Part shown: one piece after another, positions 1-8,468 of the stretch | Position numbering within the stretch: the stretch's first letter is position 1 | Layout of the letters: every line of letters begins with the position of its first letter | Origin: Bin87 sp963666415 | Lineage (GTDB): Bacteria > Chloroflexota > Dehalococcoidia > Lucifugimonadales > UBA3495 | Direction of reading: 5' to 3' | Assembly (NCBI GenBank): GCA_963666415.2 | Contig: CAXXPD010000002.1 | Location: forward strand, 496,001-560,000 | Length of the DNA: 64,000 nt | The notes under the pieces: model-generated | The model's input: the letters and a program-made list of their open reading frames with translations, nothing else | Databases searched by the model: none | Told to the model about the DNA's origin: nothing | Translations under genes and position numbers: made by a program

Positions 1-821
1 ACTCCGCAGGTCAGGTACACGTTCACGTGGGCGTCGGGCTTGCTGTAATTGGTGATAATCGTCTCGGCAAACCGCGAGTTGGGAATGATGACCAGGTTGT
101 TGGACCAGGTACGCAGCCGGGTGCTGCGCCAGTTGACGTCCACCACGTAGCCGCTGACGCCGCCCTCCATCTCGATGTAATCGCCCTGATTGACCACGCC
201 TTCGGTGATGACGTAGGTGCCGGCGAAGAGGTTGCTGAGCGTCGGCTGAAGCGCCAGGGCCACGGCCAGGCCGCCGATGCCCAGGCCGGCGATGAGCGGG
301 CTGATGTTGATTCCCAGAATGTCCAGCGACACCATGCCGGCCATGGCGAAAACGACTATCACCATACCCCGCCGCGCCAGGGGCAACGCCCAGTTGCTGG
401 TGCCGGCTGCTGCATCGGTGCTTTCCAAATGGCTCTGCAGCCAGCGCAGCGTCGCCGACCCGAGGGCGTTGATCAGGATTGCGCCGGTAATCACCGCAGT
501 GAACCCGGCCGCTTTGTTCACTACGTCCTGCACGGACGGCGGCAGCGATAACGGGACGGTTAGCGCCAGATACAACCCCAGCAGGATGATGTACGCCGTG
601 ATCGGGCCGCGCGCCGCCGAAACCACCCGGTCATCCAGATCGCCCGACGTTACGTTGGACAACCGTATCAGCAATTTGAATATCACCTTGCTGAACAGCG
701 CGGCTATCAACAACGCCACCGCCAGAGTGACGAGGCTCACCACCACGTCAAACCACGTTACGTCGGCGGCGGCAAATGTGTCTGCCAGCGACCGGAACCA
801 GTTGCTAATAGATTGTCCCAT
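1..821 (-). CDS. MscS-family mechanosensitive ion channel (3' end beyond window)
   Basis: Membrane channel of the MscS family, which opens under membrane tension and releases solutes during hypo-osmotic shock. The gene starts at ATG 821 and leaves the window at its left edge, so about 273 residues are visible. Two hydrophobic segments lie near residues 23-47 and 75-95. They are followed by the Gly/Ala-rich pore helix ISPLIAGLGIGGLAVALALQ and the family junction LSNLFAGTYVITEGVVNQGD. The beta-domain pieces VNWRSTRLRTWSNNLVIIPN and SRFAETIITNYS come next. These motifs are typical of MscS. The C-terminal domain is not visible. It reads on the same strand as sir2 and recF but is separated from sir2 by about 50 bp. 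Confidence 0.9.
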   Translation of the reverse strand, partial: MGQSISNWFRSLADTFAAADVTWFDVVVSLVTLAVALLIAALFSKVIFKLLIRLSNVTSGDLDDRVVSAARGPITAYIILLGLYLALTVPLSLPPSVQDVVNKAAGFTAVITGAILINALGSATLRWLQSHLESTDAAAGTSNWALPLARRGMVIVVFAMAGMVSLDILGINISPLIAGLGIGGLAVALALQPTLSNLFAGTYVITEGVVNQGDYIEMEGGVSGYVVDVNWRSTRLRTWSNNLVIIPNSRFAETIITNYSKPDAHVNVYLTCG

Positions 822-871
822 ACGTTCCCGCGTTATCGGTTAGCGTGCGGAGCATATTCTACGCCGTTCAC

Positions 872-1657
872 TTATTCGATGCGTTGCAACCGTCGCCGCA
901 CCGATTCGACAATTTTCGGCAATAGCTCGCCGGCCGGCCCGTTGATGGCAACGCTGGCCGCATGGGTCAGCTGCGTTGGCCCAGGATTGACCTCGATGAC
1001 CCGGGCCCCCAACTCCCTGGCCAGCAGGGGGAATTGCGCCGCCGGGTTTACGGTGCCGGAGGTGCCGACCAGCAGCACGGTATCGCAGCGCCGCACCTCG
1101 GCAAAGCAGGCATCCAGCGTGGCACGCGGTATCGGCTCGCCGAACATCACGGTGTCCAGCTTGATGACGCCGCCGCACGTCGGGCATATCGGAGGCACGT
1201 CGCCAATGATGTAACCGGCGCGCGGCCACCGCCCTCCGCAGCTCACGCAACGCAGGTAGTTGCGGTTGCCGTGAATCTCCAGCAGCGCCCGGCTGCCCGC
1301 CTGACCGTGCAGGTCGTCTACATTTTGGGTAATTACCGCCTTCAGAACACCCATGTCCTCCAGCTGCGCCAACGCCAAATGCCCCGGGTTGGGCGCCGCG
1401 TTGTCCACCGCATCTTTGAGGTCAAAGGTGGGATTGCCCGGCGTTACCTCGTCTTGCAGGCGTCGCTCCCACCAGCCCGCCGGGTCGGCCACGAACTCCC
1501 GATAGGACAGGTTGGTGGGTTGCCCGTATCTGGTCCACAGACCATCCGGCCCGCGGAAGGATGGGATGCCGCTTTCCACCGAAAGTCCGGCGCCGGTGAG
1601 GGAGATGGCATAGGCGGACGCCGCCAGAACGTCGGCCGCAGCCTCGATGTTGTCCAT
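872..1657 (-). CDS. Sir2-family NAD-dependent protein deacylase
   Basis: Sirtuin that removes acyl groups from protein lysines using NAD+. The frame is open upstream to 1693. ATG 1657 is chosen because GAGGTAGGG lies 5 bp before it and the family N-terminus starts there. NAD-binding GAGLSVESGIPSFRG is near residues 23-37, TQNVDDLHGQAGS follows, and the catalytic His is in LEIHGN. A zinc ribbon is visible as CVSCGG and CPTCGG. FGEPIP, GTSGTVNPAA and VNPGPTQLT complete the fold. Length (261 aa) suits a class III or class U bacterial CobB-type sirtuin. The stop of recF lies only about 40 bp upstream, so it is probably co-transcribed with recF. The substrate is unknown. Confidence 0.93.
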   Translation of the reverse strand: MDNIEAAADVLAASAYAISLTGAGLSVESGIPSFRGPDGLWTRYGQPTNLSYREFVADPAGWWERRLQDEVTPGNPTFDLKDAVDNAAPNPGHLALAQLEDMGVLKAVITQNVDDLHGQAGSRALLEIHGNRNYLRCVSCGGRWPRAGYIIGDVPPICPTCGGVIKLDTVMFGEPIPRATLDACFAEVRRCDTVLLVGTSGTVNPAAQFPLLARELGARVIEVNPGPTQLTHAASVAINGPAGELLPKIVESVRRRLQRIE

Positions 1658-1695
1658 AGTTGCCCTACCTCGTTGAGCCGGAAGTTGCCTCACCG

Positions 1696-2928
1696 TCAGC
1701 TTCGACGGGCCACTTCGCCATTGCCAACGTGAAAGTAGGCCGCGCTGTCGCCGAAATGCGCCCGCACCGGCTCAATTTCGGTGGTCGTAATCAGCGCCTG
1801 CCGGTAATTGGCAACCTTTTGCAGCACCCGCTCTCGGCGCGGCGCGTCCATCTCGGAAAACACGTCATCCAGCAGGATGATGGGGTCATCGCGACGGGTT
1901 TGAGACAGATACTCGGCCTCCGCGAGTCGCATCGCCAGGGCGATGGTGCGAGCCTCGCCACGCGATGCGAAAGAGTTGGCGAACAGTCCGTTAGCCAGGA
2001 TCACTATGTCGTCCCGGTGCGGCCCCACGGCGGTAACCGCAGTGGCCTGTTCCCGCGCCGCCGACTTTTGCAGCTCCTCGCGAAAGACCGCCGCAATGTC
2101 CGCCGCCGACCCCACTGCCGCCACTCGCGGTTGATACACCAGCTGCAGCTGGTGTTGGGTATCGGCCAGTGTCTGATGCAGGCAATCGGTGGATTTGGCC
2201 AGGTAGTCCAGCGCGGCGGCCCGGCCCACTACCAGCGTCGAACCGGCCTGCACCAGCTGATCGTCCCAGTACAGCATCTCCTCCGGTTCCACCCGGCTTT
2301 CCCGCTGCCGGCGCAGTAGGCCATTGCGGTTTCGCAGGGCCGCCTGGTAACGTTGCAACGCCTTGAGATAGTAGCCGTCGGCCTGACTGATCAGGATGTC
2401 CAGGTAGCGGCGCCGCTCCGACGGTGGGCCCAGTACCAAGTCAACATCGTCGGCAAAAAACAGGGTGGCCCCAATGTGGCCCAGCAAACTGGCCGCGGTT
2501 CCGGGCTGGCGGTTCATCCGAATCTGCTTGCGAACCGGCGGCATCGACTGACCGGTCGAATCGCAAGCGGTGGCAACTGCCAGCCGGCCCCGACCATCGC
2601 CGGCGGGGAGATAACCGACCACTGCGGAAATCTCGCGCCCATCGCGGCAGGCCAACCCGGATACATAGGCTGCATCGCCACGGTTGGCAGCATCAAAGTT
2701 GACGACCTCCCGCTCGCTGTCGGCGCGGAAGGAACGCCCGATCGCCAGCGTATAAGCGGCTTCCAGCAGGGCGGTTTTGCCCTGGGCGTTGCCGCCGGCG
2801 AATACCGATACACCCAGCGGCAACTCAATCTCAACTTGCCGGAAATTCCGATAGTTGGTGAGGCCAAGCCGCGACAGGTAGGCCAACAGAACACCCCCAA
2901 CGCGGGTTGGCGTGCGTTGTCCAGGCAC
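1696..2928 (-). CDS. recF: DNA replication and repair protein RecF
   Basis: RecF is an SMC-like ATPase that helps load RecA at single-stranded gaps. Walker A is GGNAQGKT, the ABC-type signature region contains ASRGEARTIALAMRLAEAEY, and Walker B is PIILLDDVFSEMD. GPHRDDIVI is also typical of RecF. The N-terminal YLSRLGLTNYRNFRQVEIEL is the canonical beginning. The ATG at 2928 adds about 14 unusual residues. A TTG at 2886, preceded by GGGGGTG at a 6-bp distance, gives the usual N-terminus and is the more likely start. recF is not beside dnaA or gyrB here. It sits with sir2 downstream and a VWA gene upstream. Confidence 0.95.
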   Translation of the reverse strand: MPGQRTPTRVGGVLLAYLSRLGLTNYRNFRQVEIELPLGVSVFAGGNAQGKTALLEAAYTLAIGRSFRADSEREVVNFDAANRGDAAYVSGLACRDGREISAVVGYLPAGDGRGRLAVATACDSTGQSMPPVRKQIRMNRQPGTAASLLGHIGATLFFADDVDLVLGPPSERRRYLDILISQADGYYLKALQRYQAALRNRNGLLRRQRESRVEPEEMLYWDDQLVQAGSTLVVGRAAALDYLAKSTDCLHQTLADTQHQLQLVYQPRVAAVGSAADIAAVFREELQKSAAREQATAVTAVGPHRDDIVILANGLFANSFASRGEARTIALAMRLAEAEYLSQTRRDDPIILLDDVFSEMDAPRRERVLQKVANYRQALITTTEIEPVRAHFGDSAAYFHVGNGEVARRS

Positions 2929-2991
2929 CCACCCGATAATCAGCAGTTCTTCGCTGGTGTTCCCGGCCCGGCGCGCTACTTGACGCCAGGT

Positions 2992-3783
2992 TTAGCGACT
3001 GGCATAGGTGTACTTGCCGGAAGTCGCCTGGGCCAGAATCTTGAGGGACACATGGTCGGCTTCCGCGCCGAATCCGATGGTATGGACCGTCAGATCGTGC
3101 ACCGGGCTGGTGGCCAGCATGGCTACCAGTGCATCGCGGCTGGTTTCGCTGTGCACCGTGTTGCCACTTGGCACTTCGATTCCGCCATCGGCGCCGTCGG
3201 TGAGCAGCACTATGACATTGCTGCGCGTGTCATCGTTAACCATTGCCAGCATATTGTGCGCTTCTTTGACGGCGTCATAGATGAACGCACCCTCGTCAAC
3301 GGTGGCCAGAGTACCGGCGTTCGCCAGCCAGGCCCGCTGATTGTCCGAGTCTGTCAGCACTCCCAAAGGTACAACCGCATTGGTCGACTGAGTGAATGTT
3401 ATCAATGCCGCCCGGCTGTTTTGCGCCGCCACGCCCGCAGACGGGTCTACATAGGGCAGCACTACATCCACCAGCGACTGCCTGACCACGTCCAAGTCGC
3501 CGCCAAGTTCGATACTCTGGCTGGCGTCCACCAGGAAAATGGTGTTGGTATCGGGCTCGTGGAGGGAGGTAACCGCCTGCTGCAACGAAACCGCGTCAGC
3601 CGGCGGTGCGACGGCGGCCGGTGCGGGCGCGGACACGGCGCCCCCCTGGTTATTGTTCATCCACCAGAGCACGGCCCCAACAACGGCGACGATTATCCCG
3701 AGGGCGATCAGGATTGCCAGGATACCCAGCGCCAGGCGCCACGAAGAACGGCCAGGCTCGTCATACGAAATATAGACAATCAT
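2992..3783 (-). CDS. Membrane-anchored von Willebrand factor A domain protein
   Basis: Predicted membrane-anchored VWA protein with an extracytoplasmic domain. A short cytoplasmic N-terminus is followed by one strong membrane helix at residues ~17-41 and a Pro/Ala-rich linker (~48-65). The VWA domain starts near residue 80 with the metal-ion-dependent adhesion site DASQS. Further conserved pieces are VIVLLTDGADGG and the Gly-rich C-terminus HTIGFGAEADHVSLKILAQA. VWA domains bind metal and protein ligands. The partner cannot be told from the sequence. ATG 3783 is used. It ends 63 bp before recF and begins 31 bp from the stop of the Fur-family gene, so all could share one transcript. Confidence 0.82.
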   Translation of the reverse strand: MIVYISYDEPGRSSWRLALGILAILIALGIIVAVVGAVLWWMNNNQGGAVSAPAPAAVAPPADAVSLQQAVTSLHEPDTNTIFLVDASQSIELGGDLDVVRQSLVDVVLPYVDPSAGVAAQNSRAALITFTQSTNAVVPLGVLTDSDNQRAWLANAGTLATVDEGAFIYDAVKEAHNMLAMVNDDTRSNVIVLLTDGADGGIEVPSGNTVHSETSRDALVAMLATSPVHDLTVHTIGFGAEADHVSLKILAQATSGKYTYASR

Positions 3784-3813
3784 GTTGCCGGGCGCCTCAG
3801 GATCAAATCGAGA

Positions 3814-4254
3814 TTAGTTGACCGGCGCGCAACCTTCGCAATAACCGTAGAAATCCACGCGCTGGGACGACACCTGGAACTGGGTATCGCGGCTTACGGA
3901 ACGCTCCAGCTCGGCCACCTTATCCTGGCCTACGTCGGCGTCCACCACGGCGCCACATCCCAGGCACACCAGGTTGGCGTGGGGCGAAAGGTTGGCGTCG
4001 TAACGCGACTGTTTCTGGAAGGGCAGTTCCCGCACGATGCCGGCCTGTTGCAGGAGCGCCAGAGTGGAATAAACCGTCGCCAGCGTTACATACGGGAAGA
4101 AGTCCCGCACACGTTCAAATATCTCCCGCACCGTCGGATGGTCGGCGGAATTAACCACCACCTCGGCGATGGCCAAGCGTTGCGGGGTCAGTCGGATGCC
4201 CAACGGCTTCAGTCGGGCTACCAAATGTTCCTGGGTAGTCAAAATTCCTTCCAA
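3814..4254 (-). CDS. Fur-family metal/peroxide-responsive transcriptional repressor
   Basis: Winged-helix repressor of the Fur/PerR/Zur family. The DNA-binding region reads GIRLTPQRLAIAEVV, followed by HPTVREIFERVRDFFPYVTL and TVYSTLALLQQAGIVREL. The metal site is seen in SPHANLVCLGCG, and a second pair, YGYCEGC, lies at the C-terminus. Two CxxC pairs indicate a structural zinc. Whether it senses iron, zinc or peroxide cannot be decided. Both candidate starts are TTG: 4254 gives the longest form, while 4242 has GGAAGGAA just before it and yields TTQEHLVARL, a more usual N-terminus. A promoter-like element inside an inverted repeat lies directly upstream, which fits autoregulation. Confidence 0.9.
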   Translation of the reverse strand: MEGILTTQEHLVARLKPLGIRLTPQRLAIAEVVVNSADHPTVREIFERVRDFFPYVTLATVYSTLALLQQAGIVRELPFQKQSRYDANLSPHANLVCLGCGAVVDADVGQDKVAELERSVSRDTQFQVSSQRVDFYGYCEGCAPVN

Positions 4255-4264
4255 AAGAAAGTAT

Positions 4265-4295
4265 CCCTGCCGGATAGTATACCATCACGGCAGGG
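4265..4295 (-). promoter_or_regulatory. Extended -10 element inside an inverted repeat upstream of the Fur-family gene
   Basis: On the minus strand TGGTATACT (TATACT at 4281-4276) forms an extended -10 element about 20-25 bp before the gene. It is centred between perfect 8-bp arms, CCCTGCCG (4295-4288) and CGGCAGGG (4272-4265), separated by 15 bp. No good -35 is seen. An operator overlapping the -10 would suit autorepression, but the arms could also form an RNA hairpin. Confidence 0.45.
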
Positions 4296-4371
4296 ATTCC
4301 CTGACTCGTTCGGTTCGCCGCCGTTTGAGACGATATTCGAACCGGGAGCGTGCCGATGGGGTGTTGACGCC

Positions 4372-5445
4372 TTACAGACGCCCGCCGCCTCCCGATACGC
4401 GCTCGTTGACTCCGAAGAACACGGCGTCCTGCTTGTGGAACACCTGGATCCGGGAACGGGCCGTCTCCACCACGAAGACCCTGCCTTCATCGTCGCATTC
4501 CACGGCGATGGGGCCCCAGAATTGCTTCTCGCGATCGATACCTTGGGCGATCTTGCGCTCTTCCCACATCTCGGGGTTCGCTTCCAGCTTGCCCATGCCC
4601 CACTGGGAAATGGTGCCCTCGCCGTAGGTCATGCCGGCGTAGGCTCCGTTGGGGTGGAAAATCTGCATCCGGTCGTTGTTCCAGTCGGCAACGTAAATCG
4701 TGCCTTCGGTATCCACCGCCACGTCGGTGGGGCGGTTGAACTGTCCAGGACCGTCGCCGGTTGTGCCGAAGGCCATCAGGAACCGTCCGTCGGCGGTGAA
4801 CTTCTGGATGCGGTCGTTACGCCAGTCGGCAACGTAGACGTTGCCGGAGCCGTCGACGTCGATGCCGAAGGGCATATTGAACTGCCCGTCGCCCGTACCG
4901 AACTCGCCGAACTGGCCCAGGTACTCGCCGTCCTTGGTGAGTATCTGCACTCGATGGTTGTTGGAGTCCACCAAGTAGAGATTTCCGTTGGGTCCAAAGA
5001 CCAAGCCGCTGGGGTCGTCCCACTCGCCGTCGCCGTTGCCGGGTCGCTCCCACTTGGACAGGTACTCGCCGTCCGGCGAATATATGCTGATGCGATTCAG
5101 ATTCTCGTCGGCCAGGTAGACGTTCTCGTCAGGGCCCACGGTAATGGCGGTAGGCCAGATGATGGCGCCGTCGGTGGCCACCGCTTCGCCGTCGCCCTGC
5201 TCGAACACGCCCTTGGCAAACTCGCTGATGAATTCTTCGTCAACGGTGCACATGGTGATGCGCTTGCCGTCGGGACGGTAATCGTAGGAGCGGTTGGCTA
5301 CGTACATTATGTTGCCTTCGCCCCGGGCCATGGCCGTCGGGTTGCGGAAGCCGGGTCCTGAGAACTCGGCGCGCCCGATGGTATGGCTATACTGCAACGA
5401 GATTTCCAGGGTGGGCAATCCCGTCCGTTGGGTCGTAGTAGTCAT
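4372..5445 (-). CDS. NHL-repeat six-bladed beta-propeller protein
   Basis: Beta-propeller protein built of NHL repeats. Successive blades show the pattern G-x-F-x-x-P-x-x-(I/V)-x-V-D-x-x-G-x-(I/V)-Y-V-A-D-x-x-N-x-R: examples are GPGQFNRPTDVAVDTEGT, YVADWNNDRMQIF, NGNLYLVDSNNHRVQIL and ENVYLADENLNRISIYSPDG. At least five blades are visible over residues ~45-345. No signal peptide is evident. Start ATG 5445 has GGAGGAATACCA before it. NHL propellers serve as binding scaffolds or lactonase-like enzymes; no catalytic set can be named here. It is the third gene of the DUF1800-DUF1501-NHL run. The ~100 bp gap contains no terminator that I could identify. Confidence 0.85.
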   Translation of the reverse strand: MTTTTQRTGLPTLEISLQYSHTIGRAEFSGPGFRNPTAMARGEGNIMYVANRSYDYRPDGKRITMCTVDEEFISEFAKGVFEQGDGEAVATDGAIIWPTAITVGPDENVYLADENLNRISIYSPDGEYLSKWERPGNGDGEWDDPSGLVFGPNGNLYLVDSNNHRVQILTKDGEYLGQFGEFGTGDGQFNMPFGIDVDGSGNVYVADWRNDRIQKFTADGRFLMAFGTTGDGPGQFNRPTDVAVDTEGTIYVADWNNDRMQIFHPNGAYAGMTYGEGTISQWGMGKLEANPEMWEERKIAQGIDREKQFWGPIAVECDDEGRVFVVETARSRIQVFHKQDAVFFGVNERVSGGGGRL

Positions 5446-5549
5446 TGGTATTCCTCCGTTAGCACGGTGGCGATGCTGGGCGGGGCGACTATGCGCCGCC
5501 CCAGCATCCGGGCGATAACCCTCGCGGGCAACCGCCCGGCTGCTTTCGA

Positions 5550-6683
5550 TTACACGAGGTTGAACTTTTCGAACGTCCCGTTCACCAACGGCTGGGCGTC
5601 CAGACCCAGGTGCCCTTCCAGCAGGTCAGAGTAGATGCTGCGGAAGTCGGTGTTGAAGCGCAGGTCGCCTTCCAGCAGCTTGTCTTCCTCCAGAGAAGGA
5701 TATTCTCCGTAGAGGCCGCCCTTGACGGCATCGCCGACCACGAAGGCAACGCCGCCGCTGCCGTGGTCAGTGCCGGAGCCGTTGTCATGGACGCGCCGAC
5801 CGAACTCGGTGAATACCAGCAGCACCACGTTGTCGCTGGCGTTGTGCTCCTTGAGGTCGTCGTAGAAATCCGCCACCGCGTTGGAGGTGTCCGACCACAG
5901 CTTGGCGTGGGCGGCCAGCTCACCGGCGTGGGTGTCAAAGCTGTTGTAGGGCGCCGTGGTGTACAGAATCCGGGTGCCGAAGCCGGCCAGATGCACCTGG
6001 GCAATGTTCTTCATGTACTGCGCAACCACATCGCCGCCGTACTCCACTGTCGAGGAATACGTTTCAGGAGCAGTGCTCAGGATATCGGCGCCCTTGAGGG
6101 CGTCCATGCCGGTCTGGGACAGGTAGTCCACAACCGAGCTACGGCCAATGGTGGGCGAATAAATCTTTGAGAAGACGTCCAGCGCGTCCACCCGCTGATC
6201 TTCGGCGTCGATGCCGGTGAGCACGCCATAGGTGGCCAGGTTGCCCACCGAGGCTACCGGAACGCCCGGAGCGGCCAGCGCCCGGGGGAGTCCGCGACCG
6301 AAGTTCACGCCAGTCAGGACGTTTTCCTTAGTGGGGTCGAGCTCACGGATGGCGCGGCCCAGCCAGCCTTCGGTGCCCTGCTTGTCGGGCTCGCAGGTAT
6401 GCCAGATATCCATGCTGCGGAAGTGGCTGCGGTTGGGGTTGGCATAGCCCACGCCCTGAATGATGGCCAGCTTGCCCTCATCGTAGAGCCGCTTCATGGG
6501 GCCCATGTTGGGATTCAGGCCGATGTATCCGTCGATGTCCAGGGCCTGCCCCTCGGGCACGCGCACGGAGGGACGGTTGTCATAGTACAACGGGTCGCCG
6601 TGGGGCACGACGGTATTCATCCCGTCGTTGCCACCGGAAAGCTGGAGTACCACCAGCACCGGGTCTTTCTTGGTTGCAGTCAT
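5550..6683 (-). CDS. DUF1501 domain-containing protein
   Basis: DUF1501 protein, a sulfatase/alkaline-phosphatase-like family of unknown function usually encoded beside DUF1800. Recognisable pieces are LVVLQLSGGNDGMNTVVPHG at the N-terminus, HFRSMDIWHTCEP, AGFGTRILYTTAPYNSFDTH with AGELAAHAKLW, VVLLVFTEFGRRVHDNGSGT and DHGSGGVAFVVGDAVKGGLY. The conserved His and Asp residues (SFDTH, TDHG) could bind metal. Family members often carry a Tat signal. None is visible here and the protein begins with MTATKKDPVLVV. Start ATG 6683 has AAGGAGAAACGAG before it. The gene lies 73 bp after the DUF1800 stop, consistent with one operon. Confidence 0.88.
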   Translation of the reverse strand: MTATKKDPVLVVLQLSGGNDGMNTVVPHGDPLYYDNRPSVRVPEGQALDIDGYIGLNPNMGPMKRLYDEGKLAIIQGVGYANPNRSHFRSMDIWHTCEPDKQGTEGWLGRAIRELDPTKENVLTGVNFGRGLPRALAAPGVPVASVGNLATYGVLTGIDAEDQRVDALDVFSKIYSPTIGRSSVVDYLSQTGMDALKGADILSTAPETYSSTVEYGGDVVAQYMKNIAQVHLAGFGTRILYTTAPYNSFDTHAGELAAHAKLWSDTSNAVADFYDDLKEHNASDNVVLLVFTEFGRRVHDNGSGTDHGSGGVAFVVGDAVKGGLYGEYPSLEEDKLLEGDLRFNTDFRSIYSDLLEGHLGLDAQPLVNGTFEKFNLV

Positions 6684-6756
6684 CTCGTTTCTCCTTGTGA
6701 CGAAAACGGAGCGGAAACGGCGTCGCCCGGTGTTGCGGGCGACTGGGTGTTTCCCG

Positions 6757-8163
6757 TTAGGCGAACTGGTATTCCTGCGTGCTCACGATGAGCTGCAACG
6801 TCTGGGCAACCGTTTCCGAATACTCAGGCGTCCCGGGGGTTACGCCGCCGGCATTGCCGGCGTAGGCGACCAGCTGGTCGCGGGTCTCCGGCGCCAGCTC
6901 GTAGGCGCCCATCATCTCCAGGCAGCGATCCACGATGTTCTCCGCGCCCGCAATTTCTTCTTCGCTCAACCGGGCCACGATGTCGCGGACGCCCGGCAGG
7001 TTGATGTTGCCCACCTGGTCGGCGGCGAAGTTGATGCGCTCTACCAGCGTGCCCGAGTCAATCCACTCGGCGCCGGTGTGCCAACCCTCCACCGTGGGAG
7101 GATTCATCAGGTCCTGGCCCATGTAGCGGATGGTATTGGACAACGGGTTCAGGCCCAGCCGCGGCGACGTGAAGTCCCGCACCAAACGCATGGTGCCAAT
7201 CACCACCTCGGTGGGACTCTTCACTTTCTCGAAGCGGGCGTTCTTGAAGAAGTCGGAGTTGAACAGCACGCGCAGCATGGCGGTCAGGTTGAAACCGGAG
7301 TCGAAATAGGTTTGCTCCAGAAGGGCGATGGCTTCCGGATCCCGCGGCGGGGTGTTCTGCCAGGCCGGCACCTGCACTTCGTCGGCGACGAAGAAGTTAT
7401 ACAGGTGGCGGGATACGAAGCGGGCCGCCGACGGCTGCCGGGCGATAATCTCAACGATGTCATCACCGTTGAAGTTACCGGTCTCGCCCAGGAAGGTCTT
7501 TTCCTCTTCATCGTGGTCGTAGGGATTGTAGATGAAGCCGGCTTCGTAGCGACCATAGGGATAGCGCGGAACGGCGTTGGTAATCGTCCAGCCGGTGAAG
7601 GCGCGGGCGGCTTCCTTAACGTCGTCCTCGGAGTAGTTGGCCTCACCGTCCATACCAACGCCCAACGAGAACAATTCCAAGAGCTCGCGGCCCCAGTTCT
7701 CGTTGATGGCGCCCTTGTGGCTCATGCAATTGTCCAGGTAGAACACCATGGCCGGGTCGCGGGACAGACCCTTCAGCAAGTCGCCGAAGTTGCCCATGCC
7801 CATCTGCCGGAACATATCCAACTGGAGCTGAATCTGGCGGCCATGCTCGCACTTGGAGTTACCGGTGCAGAGTATGCCGTGCCAGAACAGGGCAACCTTT
7901 TCCTGCAAAGGCCGCTTGGTGTTAATCATCCGGTAGGTAAGATAAGCCTGGTTGACTTCCAGGGCGTTCATCTCTTTCCAGTCGACGAACTTGCGCTCCA
8001 GAATGTCCATCTCCAGATCGGGTTGGGCTTCCGGATTGAGCAGGTCTTCAACCGTGGCCTCGTAGCCCTGGTTGGCCCGCTCTTCTAGCTCGGCATAGGT
8101 TGCGCCAAAGCCGGCTCGACGCATCAGGTGCGCCATCAGGGCAATATCCTGGTTGCTGGGCAT
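6757..8163 (-). CDS. DUF1800 domain-containing protein
   Basis: DUF1800 protein (function unknown, widespread in Chloroflexota and Planctomycetota). The frame is open to 8334, but ATG 8163 has AGGAGGT at an ideal distance and gives the family N-terminus ALMAHLMRRAGFGATYAELE. Other conserved stretches are EKVALFWHGILCTGNSKCEH, NWGRELLELFSLGVG, YSEDDVKEAARAFTGWTI, SAARFVSRHLYNFFV, LRVLFNSDFFKNARFEKVKS and PTVEGWHTGAEWIDS. About 468 aa, normal for the family. The adjacent DUF1501 gene is its usual partner, so a joint function in an extracytoplasmic or envelope process is likely, but this is not established. A strong promoter lies about 125 bp upstream. Confidence 0.9.
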   Translation of the reverse strand: MPSNQDIALMAHLMRRAGFGATYAELEERANQGYEATVEDLLNPEAQPDLEMDILERKFVDWKEMNALEVNQAYLTYRMINTKRPLQEKVALFWHGILCTGNSKCEHGRQIQLQLDMFRQMGMGNFGDLLKGLSRDPAMVFYLDNCMSHKGAINENWGRELLELFSLGVGMDGEANYSEDDVKEAARAFTGWTITNAVPRYPYGRYEAGFIYNPYDHDEEEKTFLGETGNFNGDDIVEIIARQPSAARFVSRHLYNFFVADEVQVPAWQNTPPRDPEAIALLEQTYFDSGFNLTAMLRVLFNSDFFKNARFEKVKSPTEVVIGTMRLVRDFTSPRLGLNPLSNTIRYMGQDLMNPPTVEGWHTGAEWIDSGTLVERINFAADQVGNINLPGVRDIVARLSEEEIAGAENIVDRCLEMMGAYELAPETRDQLVAYAGNAGGVTPGTPEYSETVAQTLQLIVSTQEYQFA

Positions 8164-8286
8164 AAGGTGTACCTCCTGTACAAAAGGTTGACGAAAACCA
8201 ATCGAAAATAAGGGGCAATCGGCGTAAAGCGTAACACCCAAAGCACTAGCCACGGATGCCTGCGACCACACCGTTCTGATGCCCGC

Positions 8287-8316
8287 ATAGTACCCGCCAG
8301 CCCGAAGCAGTGTCAA
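8287..8316 (-). promoter_or_regulatory. Sigma70-type promoter for the DUF1800-DUF1501-NHL operon
   Basis: Minus strand: TTGACA (8316-8311), 18-bp spacer, TACTAT (8292-8287). The -35 is a perfect consensus and the -10 matches 5 of 6. It lies about 125 bp before the DUF1800 start. Nothing else is recognised in the surrounding gap 8164-8468. Confidence 0.7.
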
Positions 8317-8468
8317 GATGAAGCGGGTGTGCACTGCGGCCTTTCGATCGTCCTGACGTTAAATATCCGGTTCAGGGTGAGCGGCGATTATTGTTGATCG
8401 GACAATCGAAAGACCGTTAGGGAGGGCACGAACCTGGACGTGGTATTTCCAGGCAAAGGCGCAGCCCA

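Noticed and set aside
2353..5361. 1002-codon open frame on the plus strand
   Set aside because: It is antisense to recF, the VWA gene, the Fur-family gene and the NHL gene, which all have clear family motifs. GC-rich codon bias opens the opposite frame.
6628..8088. 486-codon plus-strand frame
   Set aside because: Antisense shadow of the DUF1800 gene, low-complexity and without recognisable motifs.
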